Below are positions 9,601 to 16,396 of a stretch of DNA of 61,811 nt, piece after piece. Below the pieces are notes generated by a model. The model did not search any database, was not told the DNA's origin, and saw only the letters and a list, made by a program, of their open reading frames with translations. The translations under genes were made by a program, and so were the position numbers. This stretch comes from M2408 sp046303515. Lineage in GTDB: Bacteria > Bacteroidota > Bacteroidia > Flavobacteriales_D > Crocinitomicaceae. The stretch spans positions 1 through 61,811 of the forward strand of contig JBKCGI010000063.1 in assembly GCA_046303515.1 (NCBI GenBank). The letters are read 5' to 3'. How positions within the stretch are numbered: the first letter of the stretch is position 1; each line of letters opens with the position of its first letter.

Positions 9601-10425
9601 AACCAAGTCTTTTCTTTTTAGTTTAAAAAAAGTTTCGGTGTATTTGCGTTCCAATTCAAAATACTGATCTAAATCTTGTTCCTCTTCTAAACCGTAATCT
9701 TTAGCGTGAACCAGCATTTGTTCTCTTCTCAATTCTTTGTCAAAAAATAGAGCAATGGCTTGATTGTTACGAACAATATACAAGGTCGCTGCCATGTGCG
9801 TACACATTTTTGCATTGAACTTTTTGCAGGTACAATCCAGCTTCAATTGCTTTTCTTCGGAAATGTAATCCAATTCCACATATTCTCCATCCCAAAAGGA
9901 AACCGTATTGTAAAACGTTCCTTTATTGACCTCCAACGATTGGATTTCGCAATTTTTCTTTCGGGTAAATTGATCTTTTGTTGCAATTGAAAAATGTTCA
10001 ATAAAAGAATCTCTTAATTCTGAAAATTGAAAATTGTCTAAAATGTAATTTTCTGTCGTAGGATTTTCTTCATTTGGACTTGTTGCCTTAAAAATCGTAC
10101 TCACTTTTGCTAATTCCTTTTGTTCAATTTCGGGATCAACATCTTGAAAATCATACAACTTGTCAGCTTCAAAAAGCGCTTTCACACTATGTTTACACAA
10201 GCCAGAATATGAGGTGGAATGTGGACAAGTACAAGAAGTTGAAATGATTTTTTGATTACCATAAATGATTTTCACATCATATGGCAAGGAACCTAAAATT
10301 ACAGCTAAAATGGTATTATCAAACTTTTGAATATCAAACACTTCACATTCGTCAACGCGCGTTCGAACAGACGAGGATGAGTTTAGAATGACAAATTTTT
10401 TGATAAATTCATGAACAAATTTCAT
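6697..10425 (-). CDS. SWIM zinc finger and SNF2-family helicase
   Basis: This 1242-residue protein begins with two SWIM zinc-finger motifs. The first is CTCPHSTSYSGLCKH (Cys65, Cys67, Cys77, His79); the second is CTCKKFNAKMCTH at about residue 200. A long variable middle follows. The C-terminal third is a SNF2 ATPase: DDMGLGKTAQII (Walker A), LDESQAIKNP (DExx box), LTGTPIEN (motif III), then the second RecA lobe with SLKAGGTGLNLTEADYVF and DPWWNPAVENQAIDRCYRIGQ. Such proteins translocate on duplex DNA and remodel protein-DNA complexes; bacterial examples also act with RNA polymerase or in repair. The specific target here is unknown. It stands alone with its own promoter. Confidence 0.93.
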   Translation of the reverse strand: MKFVHEFIKKFVILNSSSSVRTRVDECEVFDIQKFDNTILAVILGSLPYDVKIIYGNQKIISTSCTCPHSTSYSGLCKHSVKALFEADKLYDFQDVDPEIEQKELAKVSTIFKATSPNEENPTTENYILDNFQFSELRDSFIEHFSIATKDQFTRKKNCEIQSLEVNKGTFYNTVSFWDGEYVELDYISEEKQLKLDCTCKKFNAKMCTHMAATLYIVRNNQAIALFFDKELRREQMLVHAKDYGLEEEQDLDQYFELERKYTETFFKLKRKDLVSLNELNLEKFKQNFLPEKVSIKDTISLDLETKKGLIFSQSKYSSNFFIHFFEAKTTKEGNIKNPLKEINPINELESYEDVATIKFFTAISLFKDKYENNSSVKDKIKALKTIAKNPLGLPIYYHDTKLSENITTQSIKAIEIVLPEHSYMSFQVKENENFYEILAYIHLNGKKVNLRMVKLRYYFIFMFEMKFYLIDNPYYIKLFKFLKDKNFKLSIHESKFEQFKADFLNPIEDKVEINYTFIKKATHKQLVEKAFDTELIRTIYLEESDGYIQITPAIKYGHVEIPILSLKQINELDAAGNWFSVERDHVLENSFAGLCMRLHPDFEEQLGQFDYFYLPRRDFLESGWFIDAFEVWKNHDIDVLGFNKIKNHKLNPNKIKVSVLVSSGLDWFDTSLKVKFGNEDVSLKQVQKALKNSSRFITLDDGSEGLMPEEWIEKFSKYFRSGELVDGNIRTSKMNFSAVDELYEKEVLSQEVAEEISYLNSKIASFKTIHDVSIPKKLKGELRDYQKQGLNWLNFLDEFNFGGCLADDMGLGKTAQIIAFMLSQKEKHKDITNLIVVPTSLLFNWQREMDKFAPSLKYHCVYGANRSKSTKEFSKFDVVLTTYGTLLADIATLKDFRFHYAFLDESQAIKNPDSQRYKSVRLLQAKNRIVLTGTPIENNTFDLYAQMSFANPGLFINQNRFKEEFSTPIDKFKDIKRAKELQQKINPFILRRTKKQVAKELPEKTEMILYCEMDAEQRMVYDTYKTQIREMLLAPKNPDAPENKSMLVLKGLTKLRQICNSPKLLSDEEDYGDSSAKMKVLIEEIESKSKYHKILVFSQFVGMLDLIRAELDKLKISHQYLTGQTTNREEIVHSFQNDADIRVFLISLKAGGTGLNLTEADYVFLVDPWWNPAVENQAIDRCYRIGQQKNVVAIRLITPGTIEEKIMLLQVNKRELAEDIIQTDQNILKSLSQEDLLGLFS

Positions 10426-10444
10426 TGCAAAATGTAGATTTGAA

Positions 10445-10475
10445 CAAAGGTAGTAAATTAAATCCTAAGAATCAA
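10445..10475 (-). promoter_or_regulatory. Candidate promoter for the SNF2 helicase gene
   Basis: On the minus strand TACCTTTG (10452-10445) is a perfect TAnnTTTG -7 element with TTG (10475-10473) 20 bases upstream. The -33 part lies inside the last codons of the upstream receptor gene (ends 10458), so the helicase can be transcribed independently of that operon. Confidence 0.6.
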
Positions 10476-13061
10476 TTTGAGGTTAAATCTTCGTTGCGTC
10501 AAATAATTCGGGATGGAATAATATTTCCCAGAAACGTCTTGAATCCATTGTTTAGACATTACATTATTGATTCCCATCAAATTAAATACCTCAAAAGATA
10601 ACAATGCTCCCGAAAAGCGTTTTTTGACTTTTACTTCTGGATTTTTACTCTTTTTCATCAAATCATAGGACAAACCTAAGTCAGTTCTGAAATAAGATTT
10701 TTGACGTAAAGTATCTTTGTAACGTTCAAAATCTGGTGGTCCATAAGGTAAACGTGAACCAAAAAACAAACCTAATTGCACTGAAAATCTTTCGTAATTT
10801 GGCATGTTATCCTGAAACAAGATTGCGAAGTTCATCAACTGATCTGTCGGTCTTGGAATGTATTTAGCATCAACCACCAAACTATCAACTACTTTTTGAT
10901 CCTCGCTGACACCAAAATAAATTCTTTCACCAGCTTGGTTATAATACAAAGTATATTTATCGCCTTCCACATCTTCTTTGGTAGATAAAAATCCTACTTT
11001 AAAAAAGGACTCAATTCCTTTTACAAATTCTCCGTGGACATTAAAATCGATTCCATAAGCGTAAGCAGTTGCCATGTTTTTGGCATAATAACGCGTACGC
11101 ACATTATCCACTTCATAAGGATTTACATCCCACATATATTTGTAATACGCCTCTGTGGAAAATTTGAATGGCACTGCCCTATCCCACATGCTGAATAAGA
11201 AATCATATCCCCCAACTACGTGAAAAGATTTTTGAGATTTTACATTGAGATTCAACTGCCCATCAAAAGTTCTAAATTCTCTATAGAATGGCGGTTGATA
11301 ATACAAACCTGTCGATAGTTTAACAATCGAATTTCTTCGTCTGATTTTATCTTTGTTGTAAAAATATGCTCTTGGAAAATAAACCAAAGAAAGACGTGGA
11401 GTCACATACAATTCTTGATTTACATCTGTATATCCTGCTCTTAAGCCAACATTAAAAACCAACCGATCAAGTGAGTTAGCAATTGTGTCGGTGTGAATTA
11501 CGGTATTTGTTCTTTTCCCCGTTTTGGAATGCACTTTTTGTTTCACAGACACGAAATAATTTTGTTTCGCTTTGTTTTTCTCTGTTGAAAATTGTAAAAA
11601 TCCGGTATATCGATTCGCTTCCAAACTCAATTTACTTTTTACGGTTTCAAACAATTCCACTTCAGAACTAGAACCTTGAGGCAAACTATAACCAGCAGAA
11701 TCAATCATTCTCCATTCGCTCAAAACATCATTGAATTGATCTCTTTGATAATTGACTCCCCATTGCAATTTTGTTTTTTCTGAAAATTTGTAGGAACCGT
11801 TATGATACACATTGAAAATTGTGGCATTTAACTTATTTCTAGCATGATTAAGAAAAGTACCAACACCTAAAACCGCAATTGAATCGCCAAATTCTTCTTT
11901 CGATGGATCTGTTTCCAATTGATTGATGAAATATTGTCCTTGAATGTCGTAATATTCTCTTTCTTCCGTCTGAAAAACTGAAGTATAGAAATCTAATTTC
12001 AATTTGCGGGTTGCTTGCCATTTTAAAGCGGTACCTGCAGTTACCGTTTGAAATTTGGTTTGCTCTTGTCCATCAAAATAAATTTTAAAACGATAGGCTT
12101 CGTTTACTGTTCCAAAATCTGTTTCTTGCGTTTGAGGGGAAAATCGGTAGTTATTTGATGAGAAATGTGCAATTGTGCTCCACAATAATTTATCTGTAAT
12201 GTAATAATTCACAAGTGTTTGCGCATCATAAAAAACAGGATTGTAAGCTCCCTTTGTTGGAAGAGAATTCAGTAAATAACCGTTTGCGCGATATCTTGCT
12301 CCTGCTAAATAATTTAACCTTGGACTAACTTTATGTGCCACATGAGATTCAACACCCAACAAAGATATCATCGCTGAGGCATTCAAGGAATCTGGTCGTT
12401 TGTATGTGATGTCCAATACAGAACTCAATTTATCTCCATATCTTGCATCAAAACCACCACCACTAAATTGCACATCTTCTACCAAAGCCGTATTGATAAA
12501 ACTTAAACCTTCTTGCTGGCCTGAACGCGTTAAAAATGGACGGTTGATTAAAAAATCGTTGACATAAACTAAATTCTCATCAAAATTCCCTCCACGGACA
12601 TTGTAATTGGAAGTTAACTCATTGTTTGAACTCGCAGCAGTGGTGTAGATTAAAGTACGTTCAAAGTTGGTATTAGGTAAATTCTGAATATCAATTTTTG
12701 GCAATTTAAACATCAGTAAATCATCCGTTTTGGCTTGAATTTCAACTGTTTTAAAACCTTGTATTGGGAAAATGATTGTTTTGAGAACTTTCGTTTCGTT
12801 TTCACTGGCAAAAACTTCTTGTCTTTGTTCCAAGGTATCAATGCGGTAAATGAACTCGTATTTCAAATTAGCTTTGATTTCCAAATAATACTTTCCAGCA
12901 ATATCTGTTACGGTACCAATAAAATCATGGGAATTTGAAAAAACCTTTGCATTTTCAACTGGATTTCCATTTTTATCCACGCATTTACCAGAAACCTTAA
13001 CCGTTTGTGAAAAGGAAGTCCATGCAAATATCAAAAATGTAAAACAGAAAAAGATTTTCAT
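10458..13061 (-). CDS. TonB-dependent receptor with carboxypeptidase-like N-terminal domain
   Basis: This 867-residue outer membrane receptor has a signal peptide ending ...WTSFSQ, then a carboxypeptidase-regulatory-like beta-sandwich (about residues 20-105; KVSGKCVDKNGNPVENAKVF). The plug domain follows at about 125-225 (NYNVRGGNFDENLVYVND, FSGGGFDARYGDKLSSVLDI), then a 22-strand barrel to the end (RRFNLKLILRI). The family imports bulky substrates using energy passed on by TonB. The substrate cannot be read. It is the last gene of a group in which a WG-repeat protein and a TonB-like protein lie directly upstream (48-base gap), suggesting a receptor with its own transducer. Confidence 0.9.
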   Translation of the reverse strand: MKIFFCFTFLIFAWTSFSQTVKVSGKCVDKNGNPVENAKVFSNSHDFIGTVTDIAGKYYLEIKANLKYEFIYRIDTLEQRQEVFASENETKVLKTIIFPIQGFKTVEIQAKTDDLLMFKLPKIDIQNLPNTNFERTLIYTTAASSNNELTSNYNVRGGNFDENLVYVNDFLINRPFLTRSGQQEGLSFINTALVEDVQFSGGGFDARYGDKLSSVLDITYKRPDSLNASAMISLLGVESHVAHKVSPRLNYLAGARYRANGYLLNSLPTKGAYNPVFYDAQTLVNYYITDKLLWSTIAHFSSNNYRFSPQTQETDFGTVNEAYRFKIYFDGQEQTKFQTVTAGTALKWQATRKLKLDFYTSVFQTEEREYYDIQGQYFINQLETDPSKEEFGDSIAVLGVGTFLNHARNKLNATIFNVYHNGSYKFSEKTKLQWGVNYQRDQFNDVLSEWRMIDSAGYSLPQGSSSEVELFETVKSKLSLEANRYTGFLQFSTEKNKAKQNYFVSVKQKVHSKTGKRTNTVIHTDTIANSLDRLVFNVGLRAGYTDVNQELYVTPRLSLVYFPRAYFYNKDKIRRRNSIVKLSTGLYYQPPFYREFRTFDGQLNLNVKSQKSFHVVGGYDFLFSMWDRAVPFKFSTEAYYKYMWDVNPYEVDNVRTRYYAKNMATAYAYGIDFNVHGEFVKGIESFFKVGFLSTKEDVEGDKYTLYYNQAGERIYFGVSEDQKVVDSLVVDAKYIPRPTDQLMNFAILFQDNMPNYERFSVQLGLFFGSRLPYGPPDFERYKDTLRQKSYFRTDLGLSYDLMKKSKNPEVKVKKRFSGALLSFEVFNLMGINNVMSKQWIQDVSGKYYSIPNYLTQRRFNLKLILRI

Positions 13062-13109
13062 CAGACAAAATAACGCAAAATTTCTTGATTTATTTCACTT
13101 TAAAGATAT

Positions 13110-13880
13110 TTATTGCGCCAAAAAAGTATATTTTATCCAACCTTCTTGACTTGTAGCACTTGCAAAAACAAACCGAGAAAGCAAGGCATATTTTTTTCCT
13201 TGTTCAATCATGCAGGAAGAGGCGTTGTAGCTTTTTTCCGGAACGTAAGTCGCAGAAACCACATTGCCGTTTTGGTTAACTTTAATTTTAATGTACACTT
13301 CGCCACTTGAGCCATATCCACAGGTGTAGCCAGGATTCCTCACCCACCATTCGTTGTTTTGAAAAGGATCTCTTAAACTGTAATCCACCATGGTTTTACC
13401 TTTGAAAGCGGTGTTTCCTCCTTGAGCATTTTGGTCAGATTTGGTTTTACTATCTGCTTTGGCGTCGGTTTTTTGTTGCTTCTTAGCTTCTTCCAATTGC
13501 TTTCGGATAACGTCTCTTTTTTGAGATTCACCCGTTTCGGCGTAATATTGTTTTTCTAAATTCTTGATTTTTTCAGCTGCGGATTGGGATGAACTTTTGT
13601 TTCTATCCCAGTTTTCATTTGAAGTTTGACGCTCGTCATTGGCGTTTTTCGCGATACTTTTCACGTCCCCTGAAGTCATCGCTTGAGGATCTACTTCAAT
13701 GTTCTCTGGTTTGATTTCAATTTCTTCTTTCTCCAAAACAGTTTCATCTTCCCAAGAACTGATCACAAAGGTGCCTTCATAGGTCTGCATTTGGAAATAC
13801 ATATATAGTGCAATAAAAATTGTTATCGCAGTTAATACTCCAAATTTATGGCGTTCTATGAAATTAATAAACTTCCACAT
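13110..13880 (-). CDS. TonB-like energy transducer
   Basis: This 256-residue protein has one N-terminal membrane helix (about residues 14-28). A long charged Lys/Gln/Ala-rich segment, probably coiled coil, spans about 35-160, and a C-terminal domain of the TonB C-terminal type spans about 175-256. The pattern RNPGYTCGYGSSGEVYIKIKV, then NGNVVSATY, then SSCMIEQGKKYAL matches the Bacteroidota TonB family, including its two conserved cysteines. The usual proline-rich spacer is missing. The start codon overlaps the stop of the WG-repeat gene as TAATG, implying translational coupling, and the next gene is a TonB-dependent receptor. Confidence 0.72.
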   Translation of the reverse strand: MWKFINFIERHKFGVLTAITIFIALYMYFQMQTYEGTFVISSWEDETVLEKEEIEIKPENIEVDPQAMTSGDVKSIAKNANDERQTSNENWDRNKSSSQSAAEKIKNLEKQYYAETGESQKRDVIRKQLEEAKKQQKTDAKADSKTKSDQNAQGGNTAFKGKTMVDYSLRDPFQNNEWWVRNPGYTCGYGSSGEVYIKIKVNQNGNVVSATYVPEKSYNASSCMIEQGKKYALLSRFVFASATSQEGWIKYTFLAQ

Positions 13881-15979
13881 TAATTTTTCGACTTGATTAA
13901 GCTCATTTTTGGTAAGTAAAAATAATGAATTTCACTGTCAGTTACTAAAATTACGTATTCTTTATTCAAAAAACGAATTTGTTTGTAGCTTTCATTTGCA
14001 ATAGGCGTACCATCTTTTGTTAAAAGCGTCAAGTTTTCACCCTCTTTTTTAATGTACAAATTCTCATTCAATTTTTTTATGTGGTCGTGAATGATTGGAA
14101 TGAATAAATTCCCTTTTATGTCTAACATTCCGTATCGATTGTTAAAAGAAACAATTGCTACTTCTTTGTCAAAACTTCTTGCCTCATCATAGGTCGGCGG
14201 AACAATTATTTTGTTATTTAAGTCAATGTAACCCCACAAACCGTCTTTTTGAAAAGCAACTAAATCCGATATTTCTCCTAAGTTTTGGTAAGCAGGTTTT
14301 ACCATCCATTTTCCAGTTTGATCAATGATTCCCCATTTGTTTTTTTGAAGTGCACGAGCATATCCTCCTGAGAAATTAGCGAAGTTTGAAATATTTGGTC
14401 GTGCATCAAAAGTTGGCGCTATAACTTGAACTCCATTTTGATCAAAATAACCTATTTTTCCATTCAAATTAAAAGCGATTCTATTTTCAGAAAGTGTACC
14501 TATTTCATCGTATTTGGCTGCTTGAATCAATTGACCTTTCAAATCCATTAGACCATAATAATCGCCTAATTCAAAACTGAATAAATTCTCATCCAATTGC
14601 TTCACGGAAGAAAACTTCAGAGGAAAAATCAAATTTCCATAACGATCAATAAAATTCTCATAATCTCCTAAAACAACCTGAGCAATTCCTTTGTTAAACG
14701 AAAATGCTTCTGTGTAGTAATCGCGAATCACTTGGTTACCGAATTTATCGTAATAACCAAACAAGGAATCTTTTTTAGCGAAAACCAAACCTTCAGAATA
14801 CAAGCCAATATCTTCGTAAATAACGTCAAAAATCAGTTTACCAGTACGATCAATCACCCCAACTTTTTCATTCTTTTCAACTATCGAACGACCATCTTCA
14901 AAATCCGTTGCAGCGTCGTATTCGAATGGAATGATGACACGGTTATTTTTATCAACGAATCCAACTTTTCCTGCACGAGTTGCTTGCGCCAATCCTTCTT
15001 TATAAAAACTCAAACTTTCATAATTGGCTTCAGTCATCACTTCACCCTGATCTGTCATCCAACCAAAATAATCACCTCTCTTGTATGGAATCAAATTCAA
15101 TTTCGCCAAATTCAATTCTTCACTCAACTCATTTTGAAAAGGATAATCTGGATATTCTCGTTTGAAGGCTTCTATACGTTCATCCGAATATTTGTACATG
15201 TAAATCTGAAACAATTTTCTCCAAGCCAAATCAACATTTCTGTTTGTCGGGAAATTTTTTATGAAATTGTAATAACTTGAAAGGGTATTGTTTTTCGTTT
15301 GAATTTTATAAATTTCATCCTCTGCCTGACCAACATAGGCATGAGAAGGAAAATCTTCAATAAACTTCATGAATTCAGCTAAAGTTCCATTAGAAGTTTG
15401 TTCTTCATATTCTTTTAAAGCAATTTCGTCTTTGGCCAATTTGACGTATTCAGAATTTGGATATTTAGATATGAAGGCTCTAAAAGATTCACTGGTATTA
15501 CTTCGCATGACATTAAAGAAGGCAATCGAATCTCTTTTATGTTCAGCTATAAAGCGTTCTTGTGACCAAGGATGTTGGTTGATGAAATTTTGGTAAGCTT
15601 CTTCAGAATTGATTTCTTTGGTCAACTTAAAAAACAAAACACTCACATTACGCTTTAAATCTAAAATGTTTAATTCATTAAACTGATAAGTCTCTAATTC
15701 TTCTAATTGTTTTTCGCTCACTAATTTAAACGATTTTTCTGCTCGAAGGATAAATCGATAAGCTGAATCTAAATTATGAAACGGGTTGTCTTTTCTGAAA
15801 TAAATCGTTGCCAAACCAAAGGCGCAAGGAGATTCATTCTTTTTGATTTTTTTTTCAAAAATGCGCTTTGCTTCAAAATAATTATAAATCTTCAATGCTT
15901 CATATCCTTTTTTAACAGAACTTGCAGAAGCAATTGTGAAGCAAAAGAAAATAGAAAAAATTAAAGCAAGTATTTTCAT
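13880..15979 (-). CDS. Exported TPR- and WG-repeat protein
   Basis: This 699-residue protein starts with a signal peptide (MKILALIFSIFFCFTIASAS). An alpha-helical, tetratricopeptide-like half (about 20-285) contains repeats such as FISKYPNSEYVKLAKDEI and FIEDFPSHAYVGQAEDEI. About nine WG beta repeats follow (about 290-690; units like GKVGFVDKNNRVIIPFEYDAA and NKWGIIDQTGKWMVKPAYQN). WG-repeat domains are common in Bacteroidota and have no single known function; a binding scaffold at the cell surface or in the periplasm is plausible. It is the first gene of a coupled set with the TonB-like protein and the receptor. A strong terminator lies just upstream. Confidence 0.82.
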   Translation of the reverse strand: MKILALIFSIFFCFTIASASSVKKGYEALKIYNYFEAKRIFEKKIKKNESPCAFGLATIYFRKDNPFHNLDSAYRFILRAEKSFKLVSEKQLEELETYQFNELNILDLKRNVSVLFFKLTKEINSEEAYQNFINQHPWSQERFIAEHKRDSIAFFNVMRSNTSESFRAFISKYPNSEYVKLAKDEIALKEYEEQTSNGTLAEFMKFIEDFPSHAYVGQAEDEIYKIQTKNNTLSSYYNFIKNFPTNRNVDLAWRKLFQIYMYKYSDERIEAFKREYPDYPFQNELSEELNLAKLNLIPYKRGDYFGWMTDQGEVMTEANYESLSFYKEGLAQATRAGKVGFVDKNNRVIIPFEYDAATDFEDGRSIVEKNEKVGVIDRTGKLIFDVIYEDIGLYSEGLVFAKKDSLFGYYDKFGNQVIRDYYTEAFSFNKGIAQVVLGDYENFIDRYGNLIFPLKFSSVKQLDENLFSFELGDYYGLMDLKGQLIQAAKYDEIGTLSENRIAFNLNGKIGYFDQNGVQVIAPTFDARPNISNFANFSGGYARALQKNKWGIIDQTGKWMVKPAYQNLGEISDLVAFQKDGLWGYIDLNNKIIVPPTYDEARSFDKEVAIVSFNNRYGMLDIKGNLFIPIIHDHIKKLNENLYIKKEGENLTLLTKDGTPIANESYKQIRFLNKEYVILVTDSEIHYFYLPKMSLIKSKN

Positions 15980-16002
15980 TGTTGAAATTATGAGCTAAAG
16001 TT

Positions 16003-16033
16003 AAAAAAAAAACCCTACCGAAATCGATAGAGT
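16003..16033 (-). terminator. Intrinsic terminator of rpmE2
   Basis: On the minus strand ACTCTATCG, loop ATTT, CGGTAGGGT form a 9-base stem (two G-U pairs), followed directly by a run of about ten T. It lies after the L31 stop codon (16057) and before the WG-repeat gene start (15979). Confidence 0.88.
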
Positions 16034-16056
16034 TTTTAATTATGTTAAAAAAACAA

Positions 16057-16311
16057 TTATTTAGTTGTTCTTCCGTATCTTGTGTTGAATTTATCAATTC
16101 TACCAGCAGTATCGACATACTTAACGATTCCTGTGAAGAATGGATGAGATTTGTGAGAGATATCTAACTTGATCAATGGGTATTCATTTCCATCTTCCCA
16201 AGCTACAGTTTCGCTAGAAGCTGCTGAAGATTTTCCTAAGAATGAATATTCGTTAGTCATGTCTTTAAAAATAACCATTCTGTAGTCCTCTGGGTGAATA
16301 TCTTTTTTCAT
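16057..16311 (-). CDS. rpmE2: 50S ribosomal protein L31, type B
   Basis: This 84-residue protein begins MKKDIHPEDYRMVIFKDM and contains the L31 core HPFFTGIVKYVDTAGRIDKFNTRYG. It lacks the CxxC pairs of the zinc-binding form, so it is type B, the kind that does not need zinc. L31 sits on the central protuberance and bridges the subunits. The gene is monocistronic: a perfect promoter lies upstream at 16354-16384 and a strong intrinsic terminator downstream. Confidence 0.97.
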   Translation of the reverse strand: MKKDIHPEDYRMVIFKDMTNEYSFLGKSSAASSETVAWEDGNEYPLIKLDISHKSHPFFTGIVKYVDTAGRIDKFNTRYGRTTK

Positions 16312-16353
16312 CTTTATATAATTTTAATTCTTGTTGTGTTCAAAATTGGAGTG

Positions 16354-16384
16354 CAAAGGTAAACAAATAAATTTACAATCCAAA
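16354..16384 (-). promoter_or_regulatory. Promoter of rpmE2 (perfect consensus)
   Basis: On the minus strand TTTG (16384-16381), exactly 19 bases, then TACCTTTG (16361-16354) reproduces the Bacteroidota consensus TTTG-N19-TAnnTTTG. The start codon lies about 43 bases downstream, as expected for a strong ribosomal-protein promoter. Confidence 0.78.
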
Positions 16385-16396
16385 CTTTATTTTAAT

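Noticed and set aside
14732..15280. A 182-codon open frame on the plus strand
   Set aside because: It lies wholly antisense to the WG-repeat gene, has no recognisable domain or signal peptide, and its composition reflects the complement of the real gene.
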